A stretch of DNA of 64,000 nucleotides from Micromonospora sp. MW-13 (GCF_003434305.1 NZ_QKKX01000009.1:124001-188000); one strand, 5' to 3'; numbered from the stretch's first letter, positions 1 through 12,190 are shown. Numbers and translations are program-made. The notes: a model not told the origin generated them from the letters alone.

Positions 1-71
1 CGGCGACCCGCCGCCGCTGTCAAGGTGACGCCGGTCCCACCGAGACGAAGGGGGATGGAAGTATAAATCCC

Positions 72-761
72 ATGAGAGCCCGGGTACTGGTGGTCGACGA
101 CGACCCCGCGCTCGCCGAGATGCTCGGCATCGTCCTGCGCAGCGAGGGCTTCCTGCCCTCGTTCGTCGCCGACGGGGAACGGGCGCTGGCCGCGTTCCGG
201 GAGAACCGGCCCGATATCGTCCTGCTCGACCTGATGCTGCCCGGAATGAGCGGTATCGACGTGGCCCGGGCGATCCGCGGCGAGTCCGGCGTGCCGATCG
301 TGATGCTCACGGCCAAGAGCGACACCGTCGACGTGGTGCTCGGGCTGGAGTCCGGCGCCGACGACTACGTGGTGAAGCCGTTCAAGCCCAAGGAACTGGT
401 GGCCCGGATGCGGGCCCGGCTGCGCCGGGGTGAGGACGTGGCGCCGGAGATGCTGACCATCGGGCCGCCCGGCAACCAGATCAGCATCGACGTGCCGGCG
501 CACACCGTCAGCCGCAACGGCGAGGAGGTGAAGCTGACGCCGCTGGAGTTCGACCTGCTGGTCGCGCTCGCCCGCAAGCCGCGTCAGGTGTTCACCCGGG
601 AGGTGCTGCTGGAGCAGGTCTGGGGATACCGGCACGCCGCCGACACCCGGCTGGTCAACGTGCACGTGCAGCGGCTACGGGCCAAGATCGAGCCGGACCC
701 GGAGCGACCGGAAATCATCCTCACCGTCCGGGGCGTGGGCTACAAGGCCGGCACCGGATAG
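72..761 (+). CDS. mtrA: MtrA response regulator
   Basis: OmpR/PhoB-type response regulator of 229 residues. The receiver domain (about 1-120) carries the acidic pocket D9-D10-D11, phospho-acceptor D53 in LLDLMLPG and K102 in VVKPF. The C-terminal winged helix (about 130-229) has the recognition region around YRHAADTRLVNVHVQRLR. Assigned as MtrA because the next genes are mtrB and lpqB, as in Mycobacterium, where MtrA controls cell division, cell wall and replication genes. The ATG is preceded by GGGGGATGGAAG and an AT-rich TATAAAT only a few bases before the start, unusual in this GC-rich DNA. Length and domain order are normal for the family. Confidence 0.95.
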   Translation: MRARVLVVDDDPALAEMLGIVLRSEGFLPSFVADGERALAAFRENRPDIVLLDLMLPGMSGIDVARAIRGESGVPIVMLTAKSDTVDVVLGLESGADDYVVKPFKPKELVARMRARLRRGEDVAPEMLTIGPPGNQISIDVPAHTVSRNGEEVKLTPLEFDLLVALARKPRQVFTREVLLEQVWGYRHAADTRLVNVHVQRLRAKIEPDPERPEIILTVRGVGYKAGTG

Positions 762-774
762 CCTTGGTCGCACT

Positions 775-2529
775 GTGACCACCTCCCCGACGCCCGGTCC
801 CTCACCCACGGTCACCCGCCGGCCACGCGCCGGGCGGGAGCTGTGGCGCGTGCTGGCCGGGCGGGTGGCCCGGCTGGCGGGCGGCATGCACCACACCTGG
901 CGCCGCTCGTTGCAGGTCCGGGTGGTGACCATCACGCTGGTCACCTCCAGCCTGCTCGTCGGCGGGTTCGCGTACCTGATCGCCGACAAGATCACCAACA
1001 TCCTGGTGGAGAACGCCGAGACCGACGTCCGGCTCCGGCTCAACAGCGGCAGCGACTACGCGGCGAAGCAGTTCAGCCTCTACAGCCAGGCGCAGGAGGC
1101 CCAGCTCCAGGACACCATCGACGGCACGGTCAACTACCTGGCCGGCGGGGACCCGCAGCAGACCAGCGGGGTGGTGGTCGGGATCATCGCCGACGAGTAC
1201 ACCGGCATCATCGAGCCGCGCTTCTCCCCGGACGTGGAGGTCGGCCCGCTGATCAGCCGGGAGCTGCGGGCCACGGTCGCCGGGGGCAACATCGCCAGCC
1301 AGATCCGCACCGGCCGGCTGGCCGCCGGCCCCACGAAGTACCTGGTGTACGGCTCGCCGGTGCCGACCCGCTTCGGCCAGGTGGAGTTGTACTACCTGGT
1401 GCCGCTGACCCGCCAGGCCGCCACGGCGGCGGACGCCCGGGCCACCGTGGTGGCCACCGGGGCGGCGCTGGTGCTCCTGCTCGGCCTGCTCGCCGCCCTG
1501 GTCACCCGGCTGGTGGTGACGCCGGTGCGGGTGGCCGCCCGGACGGCCCAGCGGCTCTCCGCCGGCCTGCTCGACCAGCGGATGGTGGTCAACGGGGAGG
1601 ACGACCTGGCCCTGCTGGCCGCGTCGTTCAACCAGATGGCCACCAACCTGCAACGGCAGATCCTCCGGCTGGAGGAGATGTCCCGGTTGCAGCGCCGCTT
1701 CACCTCCGACGTCTCCCACGAGCTGCGCACCCCGCTGACCACGGTCCGGATGGCCGCCGACCTGATCTTCGCCGAGCGGGACGAGTTCGACCCGGCGGTG
1801 GCCCGCAGCGCCGAGCTGCTCCAGGCCGAGCTGGACCGGTTCGAGGAGCTGCTCACCGACCTGCTGGAGATCAGCCGCTTCGACGCCGGGTTCGCCATGC
1901 TGGACGCCGAGCCGACCGACCTGGTGCCGGTGGTGCACCGGGTCGCCGACCGGCTGGCCGGGCTGGCCGAGCGGGTCGGGGTGGCCATCGAGCTGGACGT
2001 GCCCGAAGCCCCGGTGATCGCCGAGGTGGACCCGCGCCGGGTCGAGCGGGTGCTGCGCAACCTGGTCGGCAACGCCGTCGAGCACGGCGAGGCCAAGCCC
2101 GTCCTGATCACGCTCGGGCACGACCAGACGGCGGTCGCGATCACCGTGCGGGACCACGGTGTGGGGCTCAAACCGGGCGAGGAGAAGCTGGTCTTCAACC
2201 GGTTCTGGCGGGCCGACCCGTCCCGGGCCCGACAGACCGGGGGCACCGGTCTCGGCCTGTCGATCAGCCTGGAGGACGCCCGGCTGCACGGCGGCTGGCT
2301 GGAGGCGTGGGGCGCGCCGGGCCAGGGCGCCCAGTTCCGGCTCACCCTGCCGGCCCGGGCCGGCGACCGGCTGACCACGTCCCCGCTGCGGCTGGTCCCC
2401 GGCGACGCGGCCCTGCCGTTCGGCGGCCCCCGGGACGGCGGGCTGCTCGCCATCGGCCCCGGCACCGGGGGCGCGCTGGCGGTCGGTCCAGCCCCGGCGA
2501 CCGGCGACCGCGCGGAGGTGGGGTCGTGA
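775..2529 (+). CDS. mtrB: MtrB sensor histidine kinase
   Basis: Membrane histidine kinase of 584 residues, partner of MtrA. A cytoplasmic N-terminus is followed by TM1 (about 51-69), an extracellular sensor region (70-220), TM2 (about 222-244), a HAMP linker, a HisKA domain with the phospho-accepting H315 in SHELRTPL, and an HATPase_c domain with N, G1 (DHGVGL) and G2 (GGTGLGLS) boxes. A Gly/Pro-rich tail follows the kinase core. GTG start 13 bases after mtrA; its 3' end overlaps the GTG of lpqB by 4 bases, so the three genes are probably one operon. LpqB modulates MtrB in mycobacteria, which fits the context. Confidence 0.94.
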   Translation: MTTSPTPGPSPTVTRRPRAGRELWRVLAGRVARLAGGMHHTWRRSLQVRVVTITLVTSSLLVGGFAYLIADKITNILVENAETDVRLRLNSGSDYAAKQFSLYSQAQEAQLQDTIDGTVNYLAGGDPQQTSGVVVGIIADEYTGIIEPRFSPDVEVGPLISRELRATVAGGNIASQIRTGRLAAGPTKYLVYGSPVPTRFGQVELYYLVPLTRQAATAADARATVVATGAALVLLLGLLAALVTRLVVTPVRVAARTAQRLSAGLLDQRMVVNGEDDLALLAASFNQMATNLQRQILRLEEMSRLQRRFTSDVSHELRTPLTTVRMAADLIFAERDEFDPAVARSAELLQAELDRFEELLTDLLEISRFDAGFAMLDAEPTDLVPVVHRVADRLAGLAERVGVAIELDVPEAPVIAEVDPRRVERVLRNLVGNAVEHGEAKPVLITLGHDQTAVAITVRDHGVGLKPGEEKLVFNRFWRADPSRARQTGGTGLGLSISLEDARLHGGWLEAWGAPGQGAQFRLTLPARAGDRLTTSPLRLVPGDAALPFGGPRDGGLLAIGPGTGGALAVGPAPATGDRAEVGS

Positions 2530-4337
2530 CGCCGCGCCGGGGGCTCGCCGCGTTCCTCGCGGGGCTGCTCCTGCTCGCCGGGATCGCCGGCTGCGGCATC
2601 CCCGAGGAGTCCGAGGTCAGGGTCGACGGGCAGGTGACCGCCGCCCGGTCCGGCTCGTCGAGTTACCGCCGGGACGAGCCGCCGGGCCCCACGGCCAGCG
2701 GCACCGACCGCAGTGCCTTCGTCACGAACTTCCTCTCCGCCGCCGCCGGTGAGGCGGACCGGGCCTACTACCGGGTCAAGCAGTTCGTCGCCCCGGACGG
2801 GCGCAGCCGGATCCAGGAGAAGCAGCCCAGCGAGGTGGCTCTCACCGTGGTGCGACTGCGCGAGACGCCGGTGATCACCGAGACCACCGACGGCATCAAG
2901 GTCACCCTCCGGGTGCAGCAGATCGGCCTGCTACGCGCCGACGGCACGCTGGTGCCGCCGGTGGCCACCGACACCGAGTACCGGTTCAAGCTGAGCGCCG
3001 CCCAGGAGGACAAGCCGGACGCCGGCTGGTTCGTCAAGGACCCCCCGCCGAACGTGCTGCTGCTCAGCGACGACGCGCTGCGGCAGTACTACCAGACCCA
3101 CACCGTCTACTTCTGGAACACCGACCGCACCCGGCTGGTGCCCGACCAGCGCTACCTGCCCTTGGCCGTGCCCGACGAGCGGCGGGTCACCGAGGTGGTG
3201 AAGTGGCTGACGGCCGGGCCGTCGGAGTGGCTGGGGTCGGGGACGAGCCGGCTGCCGGACGGCACCCGCCTGATCAACAACGCGACCGAGTCGGACGGGC
3301 AGTGGGAGGTCAACCTCGACATGCCCGTCGACGCGGACGACAAGCGGATCGAGCAGCTCATCGACCAGCTCGCCTGGTCGCTGCCGGAGTTGGACGGCCA
3401 ACTGGAGCTGAAGATCCACAACCAGTCCCGGAAGAAGGTGCCCGACCTCGCCGCGCACCGCCGGGCGAATCCGGCGTACCCGATCACCGACGACCCGCAG
3501 CGGTTCTGCGTCTACGACGGGGCGGTCCACCCGCTCGCCCTCGCCGGTGAGGCGAGCGGCCAGGTGCCGGTCGCGGCGGCGTACAACAAGGGCGTCGTGT
3601 CGGCCGGGTTCAGCCGCTCCGGCGACGCGGTGCTGGCGGCCCTGGTGACGACCGGGGCGGACCAGCGGCAGCGGCTCACGGTCGGGGCCGGTGCGGTGCC
3701 GGTGAGCATCTTCCAGCGCAGCCCCCAGTCGTACGCCTCCATGGGGCGGCCGGTCTGGCTGCGTTCGCTCGACCCGGAACGCCCGCAGGGGCTGGTGGTG
3801 GCCGACGGCCGGCTCTACCGGTTCGACGGGAACGCCCAGTTGCGGGTGGTGCCGCTGACCGTCGAGGGCGGGGTGACGGCGGTGGCCGCCTCGCTGGACG
3901 GGCACCGGATCGCGGCGATCGTCGGAGGCGGCCTGTACGTCGCGGCGGTCAACCTGAACGGCGGTGTGGTCTCCGTGGGCCCGGCCCGCCGGCTGGTCAC
4001 CTCGCTGACCGATCTCTCCGCGGTCGACTGGGCGACGGAGAACAGCTTGGACCTGGCCGGGTCGGTGGGACGGCCGGCGGTCTACCAGATCAGCGTGGAC
4101 GGTGCCCTGGAAACGGCGCTGCGCAACGACGTCGGTGCCCGGGTGACCCACCTGTCGACGTACCCGCTGAACCCGGTGGTGCCGTTCTCCAGCGGGAACC
4201 TGATGTACGAGGCGAACGGGGTGGCGTACCGGAACAACCCGTTCGACACCATCAAGCGGGACCAGGTGCTGGAGGTGACCCCGCCGCCGGCCGGGGTGCG
4301 GGCCGGCAACCCGACCGCCCCGTTCTTCCTCTACTGA
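2526..4337 (+). CDS. lpqB: Lipoprotein LpqB
   Basis: Secreted lipoprotein of about 603 residues. The GTG start overlaps the mtrB stop (GTGA). The signal peptide has a hydrophobic core and a lipobox ending LAGIAGC, giving lipidation at the Cys and an anchored extracellular protein. A GerMN-like domain follows in the first half, then an LpqB beta-propeller region. In mycobacteria LpqB interacts with the MtrB sensor and affects MtrA phosphorylation; that function is inferred here from synteny and architecture. The same open frame extends far upstream through mtrB out of register, but the lipobox and overlap fix the start at 2526. Confidence 0.92.
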   Translation: MTPRRGLAAFLAGLLLLAGIAGCGIPEESEVRVDGQVTAARSGSSSYRRDEPPGPTASGTDRSAFVTNFLSAAAGEADRAYYRVKQFVAPDGRSRIQEKQPSEVALTVVRLRETPVITETTDGIKVTLRVQQIGLLRADGTLVPPVATDTEYRFKLSAAQEDKPDAGWFVKDPPPNVLLLSDDALRQYYQTHTVYFWNTDRTRLVPDQRYLPLAVPDERRVTEVVKWLTAGPSEWLGSGTSRLPDGTRLINNATESDGQWEVNLDMPVDADDKRIEQLIDQLAWSLPELDGQLELKIHNQSRKKVPDLAAHRRANPAYPITDDPQRFCVYDGAVHPLALAGEASGQVPVAAAYNKGVVSAGFSRSGDAVLAALVTTGADQRQRLTVGAGAVPVSIFQRSPQSYASMGRPVWLRSLDPERPQGLVVADGRLYRFDGNAQLRVVPLTVEGGVTAVAASLDGHRIAAIVGGGLYVAAVNLNGGVVSVGPARRLVTSLTDLSAVDWATENSLDLAGSVGRPAVYQISVDGALETALRNDVGARVTHLSTYPLNPVVPFSSGNLMYEANGVAYRNNPFDTIKRDQVLEVTPPPAGVRAGNPTAPFFLY

Positions 4338-5069
4338 GTGGGCGCGGTGGGCGGCGTGCTCGGCGGGCTCTGGGCGGACCTCACCGACCTGGTGCTGCCG
4401 GTGGAGTGCGCCGGCTGCCGGGACCGCCCGGCGGCCGTCCGGCGCGGGTTCTGCCCCCGCTGCCAGGCGGCGCTGGAGGAACTGGGCCCCCGCCCCGTAC
4501 GCCCCACCCCCGCCCCGGCCGGCCTGCCGCCCTGCGTCGCCCTCGGCCCGTACGCCGGGCCGTTGCGGGAGGCGCTGCTGGCGTACAAGGAGCGTGGCCG
4601 GCACGGGCTGGCCCGGCCGCTGGGCGGCCTGCTCGCTGAGGTGGTGGCCGACGCGGTGGGCGGGCCGCGGCCGGTGCTGCTGGCCCCGGTGCCGGACACG
4701 GCGGCGGCGGCCCGCGCCCGGTACGGCGACCACCTGGGCCGGCTGGCCCGGCACGCGGCCGTCCGGCTGCGCCGGGCCGGGTGGCCGGTGCGGGTGGTCC
4801 GGCCGCTGCGGGCGCTGCCCCGGCCGGACTCGGCCACCCTGGACCGCGCCGGTCGCGCCCGGGCGGCGGAGTCGGCGTTTCGGCCCCGCGCCGGGACGGC
4901 CGTGCCCCGGCCCCGCGCCGGCGCGCCGGCGCCGGTGGTCGTGCTGCTCGACGACATCGTCACCACCGGGGTCACCCTGGCCGCCGCAGCCCGGGGGCTG
5001 CGCGCCGCCGGCCTGGCACCGCAGGCCGCCGCGGTGCTCGCCGCGACCCAGAAACGGCGTCGCCGATAA
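4338..5069 (+). CDS. comF: ComF family phosphoribosyltransferase
   Basis: 243 residues. The N-terminus has a double zinc knuckle (C24, C27, C39, C42), and the C-terminal half a type I phosphoribosyltransferase fold with the PRPP loop LLDDIVTTGVTL. ComF proteins are needed for DNA uptake in naturally competent bacteria. In actinobacteria the gene sits in the mtrAB-lpqB cluster and its role is unclear. The GTG start directly follows the lpqB stop (zero spacing), so translation is probably coupled. A run of Pro/Arg-rich sequence in the middle is typical of high-GC versions. Confidence 0.88.
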   Translation: MGAVGGVLGGLWADLTDLVLPVECAGCRDRPAAVRRGFCPRCQAALEELGPRPVRPTPAPAGLPPCVALGPYAGPLREALLAYKERGRHGLARPLGGLLAEVVADAVGGPRPVLLAPVPDTAAAARARYGDHLGRLARHAAVRLRRAGWPVRVVRPLRALPRPDSATLDRAGRARAAESAFRPRAGTAVPRPRAGAPAPVVVLLDDIVTTGVTLAAAARGLRAAGLAPQAAAVLAATQKRRRR

Positions 5070-5319
5070 CGTTTCGTGTTTGTGATTCACCCGACAGTGT
5101 CCGTCCTGTGAAAATTCTGAGCCTTTCCGCGGCGGGGGGTGACTGGCGGACGAACAGGGGTTAGCGTTTTCGTGTCGGGGGTAGGAAGGCATTCCCACCC
5201 GCCCCCGGCGGTGAGAGGAGGCGGAGCCGCACTGACCCGGCCGACGCCGTACGGACTGCCCAGGGGGCGAGCCGGCCGGGGATTTCCGAATCGAAGGCCG
5301 TCCGAACAAGGGAGGTCAC

Positions 5320-5949
5320 GTGGACATCGTGGTCAAGGGCCGCAACGTCGAGGTTCCCGATCATTACCGGGTGCACGTAGCCGAAAAGCTCGCGAAGATC
5401 GAACGCTACGACCACAAACTGATTCGTGTGGACGTCGAGTTGTTCCACGAGCGCAATCCGCGCCAGTCCGATCATTGCCAGCGTGTCGAGATAACGTGCG
5501 TTTCCCGTGGTCCGGTGATTAGGGCCGAGGCCTGCACGAACGATTTCTACAGCGCGCTCGACACCGCGATCGCCAAGCTGGACACCCGGCTACGCCGGGC
5601 GGCGGACCGCCGCCGGGTGCACCGGGGCCGGCACGCGCCGATCTCCGTCGCGGCGGCCACGGCCGACCTGCCGGTCGCCGACCTCGGGGCCCCGGTCGCG
5701 GCCCTCGACGGCGCACGGTCGGCCACCGCCGTCGCCGAGCGGGTCGAGGAGGAGCACGAGGACCAGCCCTGGCACATCGCCCGGGCGAAGGTCCACCCCG
5801 CCGAGCCGATGACGGTCGACGACGCGCTGTTCCAGATGGAACTGGTCGGGCACGACTTCTACCTGTTCCACGACAAGGAGTCCGGCCGCCCCAGCGTCGT
5901 CTACCGCAGGCACGCCTACGACTACGGCATCATCTCCCTCGACACCTGA
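5320..5949 (+). CDS. hpf: Ribosome hibernation promoting factor, long form
   Basis: 209 residues, the long-HPF type. The N-terminal RaiA/YfiA fold (about 1-100) binds the small subunit near the decoding site. A variable linker follows, then a C-terminal dimerisation domain (about 150-209, with QMELVGHDFYLFHDKES) that pairs two ribosomes into 100S particles. The GTG start has a strong GGAGG seven bases upstream. The 250-bp gap after comF holds an AT-richer stretch with GTTTCGTGTTTG and a possible -10 TAGCGT at 5162, so hpf may have its own, possibly stress-responsive, promoter. Confidence 0.93.
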   Translation: MDIVVKGRNVEVPDHYRVHVAEKLAKIERYDHKLIRVDVELFHERNPRQSDHCQRVEITCVSRGPVIRAEACTNDFYSALDTAIAKLDTRLRRAADRRRVHRGRHAPISVAAATADLPVADLGAPVAALDGARSATAVAERVEEEHEDQPWHIARAKVHPAEPMTVDDALFQMELVGHDFYLFHDKESGRPSVVYRRHAYDYGIISLDT

Positions 5950-5962
5950 CCCCGCCCGGCCG

Positions 5963-5994
5963 TTCCCCGCTGGCCCGCACGGGTCAGCGGGGAA
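5963..5994. terminator. Bidirectional terminator between hpf and GNAT gene
   Basis: Perfect 10-bp inverted repeat TTCCCCGCTG/CAGCGGGGAA with a 12-nt loop, lying exactly between two convergent genes and overlapping the last codons of the minus-strand gene. The A/T ends of the arms give a short U-run in either direction. Confidence 0.7.
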
Positions 5995-7102
5995 GCTCGG
6001 CGGCGAGCAGGGCGTAGACGACCGAGTCGACCCGGGTGCCGTCCGGGCCGGGCAGCCGGCCGCGCATCAGGCCCTCGCGGGAGAAGCCGACCTTCTCCAG
6101 CACCCGCTGCGAGGCCACGTTCTCCGGGCGGGTGCCCGCCCAGATCCGCGAGATCCCGACCTCGTCGAACGCCCAGCCGGCGACGAGGCGCGCCGCCCGG
6201 GTGGCCAGGCCCCGGCCCCGTCCGGCCGGCAGCATGCTGTAGCCGATCATGGCCTGCCCGGTCATCGGCTCGTCGTAGTACAGGGCGCATCCGCCGACCA
6301 GTTCGCCGGTCGCCGCGTCCAGGATGACCAGGTCGGCGGAGACCCCGGCCAGCCAGCGGCTCTCCGCGAGCCGGCAGCGCCGTTCGATCTCGGCGAGCGA
6401 CGGCGGCTCCGGCGGCACCCGGTTGGCGACCACCTCGGGCCGGCGGTGCAGCCGGTACATCCCCGCCACGTCGTCCCCGCCGACCGGGCGCAGGGCCACC
6501 ACGCCGTCGGTGAGCCGGCCGTCGGGCAGGTCGGGCAGGGTCCGGGCCACGGGGCCGGGCGGGTCGTCGGCCAGCCGCACCCAGCAGACCAGGTCGTGCC
6601 GGCCGCCGCCACGGGTGGGGTGTGCCGCGCGGCGTACCCCCTCGTGCCGGAAGCCGGCGGCGAGCGCGACCCGCTGGCTGGCCGTGTTCTCCGGGTGGGT
6701 GAGCAGTTCCAGCCGGGTGGTGCCGTGCGCGAACGCCGCCGCGGCCAGCGCCCTGGTCGCGGCGGTGGCCACCCCGTGCCCGCGCGCCCACGGCGCGACC
6801 CAGTAGCCGATTTCCGCCTGTCCCCGCAGCGCGACCGGGTTGCTCAGGCCGATGCCGCCGAGCAGCCGGTCGGTCGCCGGGTCCGCGACCGCGTACGCGG
6901 CCCCGCCGGTGGCCCGGGTCGCCGGGGCGCCCTCGGCGACCCACCACCGGGCGTCCGCCTCGGTGTACGGGCCGGGCAGGCCGGAGATGAACCGCTGGGT
7001 CAGCGGGTCGGCGCAGGCCGCCGCCGTGTCCGCGACGTCGTCCGCGCGGAATGGCCGCAGCCGGACCCGCTCGGCCTCGACGGTGTCGGGCAGCGCCGTC
7101 AC
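5984..7102 (-). CDS. Tandem-domain GNAT acetyltransferase (second of a pair)
   Basis: About 372 residues made of two RimJ/RimL-like GNAT domains in series. Each has an acetyl-CoA loop: YWVAPWARGHGVATAATRAL in the first domain and SMLPAGRGRGLATRAARL in the second, each followed by the family's N-ASQRV-L-K/A-GF signature. The GTG start overlaps the stop of the upstream gene (GTGA), so the two double-GNAT genes are translationally coupled. Substrate unknown; this family acetylates protein N-termini or small amines. The open frame continues upstream in another register but the overlap and domain start define the gene. Confidence 0.85.
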   Translation of the reverse strand: MTALPDTVEAERVRLRPFRADDVADTAAACADPLTQRFISGLPGPYTEADARWWVAEGAPATRATGGAAYAVADPATDRLLGGIGLSNPVALRGQAEIGYWVAPWARGHGVATAATRALAAAAFAHGTTRLELLTHPENTASQRVALAAGFRHEGVRRAAHPTRGGGRHDLVCWVRLADDPPGPVARTLPDLPDGRLTDGVVALRPVGGDDVAGMYRLHRRPEVVANRVPPEPPSLAEIERRCRLAESRWLAGVSADLVILDAATGELVGGCALYYDEPMTGQAMIGYSMLPAGRGRGLATRAARLVAGWAFDEVGISRIWAGTRPENVASQRVLEKVGFSREGLMRGRLPGPDGTRVDSVVYALLAAELPR

Positions 7103-8268
7103 GCCAGGTCCCCGGGGAGCAGCGAGCCGACCCAGGCGTCGCCCCGGGTGCCGTCGCGGACGGTCAGCGCCGCCCGGGCCACGCCCTCGACGGTGAAGCC
7201 GGCCTTCTCGGCCACCCGGCGGGAGGCGGTGTTGCCGACCAGCGCCCGCCACTCGACCCGGGCCAGGCCGAGGGTGGTGAAGCCCCAGGCGGCCAGGGCG
7301 GCGGTCGCGGCCGGCATGTACCCCCGGCCCCGGGCGTGCGGCGCGGTCATGAAGCCGACCGCGCCCGCCGCCGGGTCGCCGACGAGGATCCGCAGGTCGA
7401 TCGAGCCGGCGTACCGGTCGTCGCCGTCGGCGACGGTGAAGTACGCGCCGGTGCCGCGCGCCCAGGCCGTGTCGGCCGTGTCGTGCTTGAACCTCTCGGC
7501 GTGCGCCCGGTCGTACGGGGCCGGCACGGTGGTCCACTCGACCGTGTGCGGGTCCCGGCAGGTCTCGGCGACCGCGTCCAGGTCGCGTTCCTCGATCGGC
7601 CGCAGCCGCAGTTCCTCGGCCCCGACGGTGGCGAACAGGGTGGGCTGCGCCCGGCCGAAGACGGCGGCCCGGCGGGCGTCCAGGGTCTGCGGGCCGGCCG
7701 GGCCGGGGGCGCCCGGCGCGGGCAGCTCGCCGGGGAGCAGGGAGCCGATCCAGCCCTCCCGCCGGCCGTCGGGCGACGGGTGGGCCAGCCGCAGCTCGCC
7801 CTCGATCCGGAAGCCGGCGCGCAGCGCGGCCAGCCGGGACGCGTGGTTGCCGATCTCGGCCTGCCAGATCAGCCGGCGCAGTCCGGGCGCGTCGAACGCC
7901 CACCGGGCGACCGCCCGGGTGGCCCGGGCGGCGACGCCCCGGCCCCGGGCCCAGGGGGCCACCCAGTAGCCGATCTCACCGGTGTCGGTCGCCTGGTGCA
8001 GCGACACCAGGCCGCAGGAGGCCAACAGTTCCCCGGTGCCGGCGTCGCAGACGGCGAACGGGGCGCCCGTGCCGTCGCGCCAGGCCGCCGCGCTGAGTTC
8101 GGTGACGAACCCGCGGGCATGTTCGGGCAGGTACGGGCGCGGTACGGTGGTCCAGCGCTGGATGTCCGGATCCTGGCAGGCCCGGTGCACGGCGTCCGCG
8201 TCGGTCGCCCGCCAGGGCCGCAACAGCAGACCGTCCTCGGTGAGTTCCACGGGTTCCACCCGATCCAT
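7099..8268 (-). CDS. Tandem-domain GNAT acetyltransferase (first of a pair)
   Basis: About 389 residues with two GNAT domains. The first carries YWVAPWARGRGVAARATRAV and NHASRLAALRAGF; the second carries ARGRGYMPAATAALAAWGF and NTASRRVAEKAGF. The domains are joined by a Pro/Ala-rich linker. ATG start chosen at MDRVEPVEL, where the first domain begins; the 80 codons upstream look non-coding. The gene is upstream of and overlaps the other double-GNAT gene, and the first domains of the two proteins are clearly similar, pointing to an old duplication. It is divergent from secA. Substrate unknown. Confidence 0.84.
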   Translation of the reverse strand: MDRVEPVELTEDGLLLRPWRATDADAVHRACQDPDIQRWTTVPRPYLPEHARGFVTELSAAAWRDGTGAPFAVCDAGTGELLASCGLVSLHQATDTGEIGYWVAPWARGRGVAARATRAVARWAFDAPGLRRLIWQAEIGNHASRLAALRAGFRIEGELRLAHPSPDGRREGWIGSLLPGELPAPGAPGPAGPQTLDARRAAVFGRAQPTLFATVGAEELRLRPIEERDLDAVAETCRDPHTVEWTTVPAPYDRAHAERFKHDTADTAWARGTGAYFTVADGDDRYAGSIDLRILVGDPAAGAVGFMTAPHARGRGYMPAATAALAAWGFTTLGLARVEWRALVGNTASRRVAEKAGFTVEGVARAALTVRDGTRGDAWVGSLLPGDLA

Positions 8269-8366
8269 CGTGCCGGATCGTTCGCGCTGGGCGTAACCGG
8301 ATATCCCGCCGCCGGCCCGCGGTCCGAGCGTTATGTCGGGTTCGGCCGATCGGACCGCCGCCACCA

Positions 8367-8397
8367 GTGACCATCGGGCCGACGGAGCGCCTACGAT
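8367..8397 (+). promoter_or_regulatory. Possible secA promoter
   Basis: GTGACC at 8367 and TACGAT at 8392 with a 19-bp spacer lie upstream of secA. The -10 is a good match to TANNNT; the -35 is weak and the spacer long. Confidence 0.3.
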
Positions 8398-8428
8398 GGG
8401 TCGAGACTGTCTAGGGGAGCGTTGATCC

Positions 8429-11350
<2,922 letters not shown>

Positions 11351-11399
11351 CCTGTCCGGATGCCGCCGACGGCGGCACCCGTCCCAGCAGCGAGCACGC

Positions 11400-11429
11400 A
11401 AGGGGCCCCGGCGACGGCCGGGGCCCCTT
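11400..11429 (+). terminator. Terminator after secA
   Basis: Perfect 13-bp stem AAGGGGCCCCGGC/GCCGGGGCCCCTT with a GACG tetraloop, 50 bp after the secA stop. It also separates secA from the convergent Rv3235-like gene and could act on both strands. Confidence 0.85.
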
Positions 11430-11488
11430 GCCGTCCGCCGGCCGGGACGAGCTGCTCCGGGCCCCTGGGCGCAGCGGGTCTCGGGCGG

Positions 11489-12091
11489 TCAGACGAGTTG
11501 GAGCGCGGTGCAGAGCCAGCGACCGCGCCGGTGTTCCAGGCGTAGCGCCATCGCCCAGGTGCGCCCGGCGGCGCTGCCCAGGACGGCGGCGGCCTCCACG
11601 GCAGCGGGACGGGGTTCGCAGACCCGCAGCCGGCGCAGCCGTACGGTCGGGCGGGTGGCGCGGCGACGGACCGGGCCGGTGCGCGCCGCCGCCCTGGTCA
11701 GCTCGTGCACCACGGCCGCCGAGCAGGCCGGCTCGCTCATCGGGCGGATCTGCCCGAGCGGCCGGTACCCGTTGAGGATCTCCAGGCAGGTGGTGACGAA
11801 GCGCTGGGCGGCCCGGGTGGCCTCCGGCGTGGCCGTGACCAGCGCGGCGGGTGGCGGGGCCGACGGAGTGGCCCGCCCGGGACCGCCAGGGGTGGGGCGG
11901 GGGTCGTGCGGGCGCCCGCCGGGGCGGGCCGGGGCGCGGCGGTGCGCCTCGAACAGGTCGAGGGCCAGTTGGGCGGCGACCGGGCGGGGCCAGCCCTCGG
12001 CCGGCTCCTCGGTGAACGGCGGGTCGAGCGGGGGTGCCGGCCGCACCCGGACCGGCGGGCGGACGGGACCGGGACGACGGGATTCAATCAT
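11489..12091 (-). CDS. Rv3235 family protein
   Basis: 200 residues. The Pro/Arg-rich N-terminal half looks disordered. A conserved C-terminal domain runs from about 85 to 200 (AAQRFVTTCLEILNGYRP, then a beta-rich RRLRVCEPRPAAVEAAAVL region and a final RGRWLCTALQL strand). This matches the Rv3235 family, which lies beside secA1 in Mycobacterium, so both sequence and position support the call. Function unknown. ATG start; two GTTTRCC repeats spaced 10 bp lie 20-36 bases upstream. Confidence 0.75.
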   Translation of the reverse strand: MIESRRPGPVRPPVRVRPAPPLDPPFTEEPAEGWPRPVAAQLALDLFEAHRRAPARPGGRPHDPRPTPGGPGRATPSAPPPAALVTATPEATRAAQRFVTTCLEILNGYRPLGQIRPMSEPACSAAVVHELTRAAARTGPVRRRATRPTVRLRRLRVCEPRPAAVEAAAVLGSAAGRTWAMALRLEHRRGRWLCTALQLV

Positions 12092-12110
12092 CGCAACCCC
12101 CGATGCTTGC

Positions 12111-12127
12111 GTTTACCTTCGTTTGCC
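12111..12127 (-). promoter_or_regulatory. Pair of 10-bp-phased direct repeats upstream of the Rv3235-like gene
   Basis: Read on the minus strand, GGCAAACGAA and GGTAAACGCA are head-to-tail with a 10-bp period, 20-36 bases before the start codon. The same arrangement recurs at 12441-12457 before the neighbouring HTH gene. It resembles an operator read by a protein that binds side by side on one DNA face. Confidence 0.45.
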
Positions 12128-12190
12128 TCCGACAGCTTCGATTCTCGGGCAGACGACGTCCAGGGTCAATGCCGCTCGGTGCGGTGGACG

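Noticed and set aside
2931-5309. Very long open frame on the minus strand opposite lpqB and comF
   Set aside because: Low-complexity Arg/Gly/Pro/His product typical of antisense frames in very GC-rich DNA; the plus-strand genes have clear domains.
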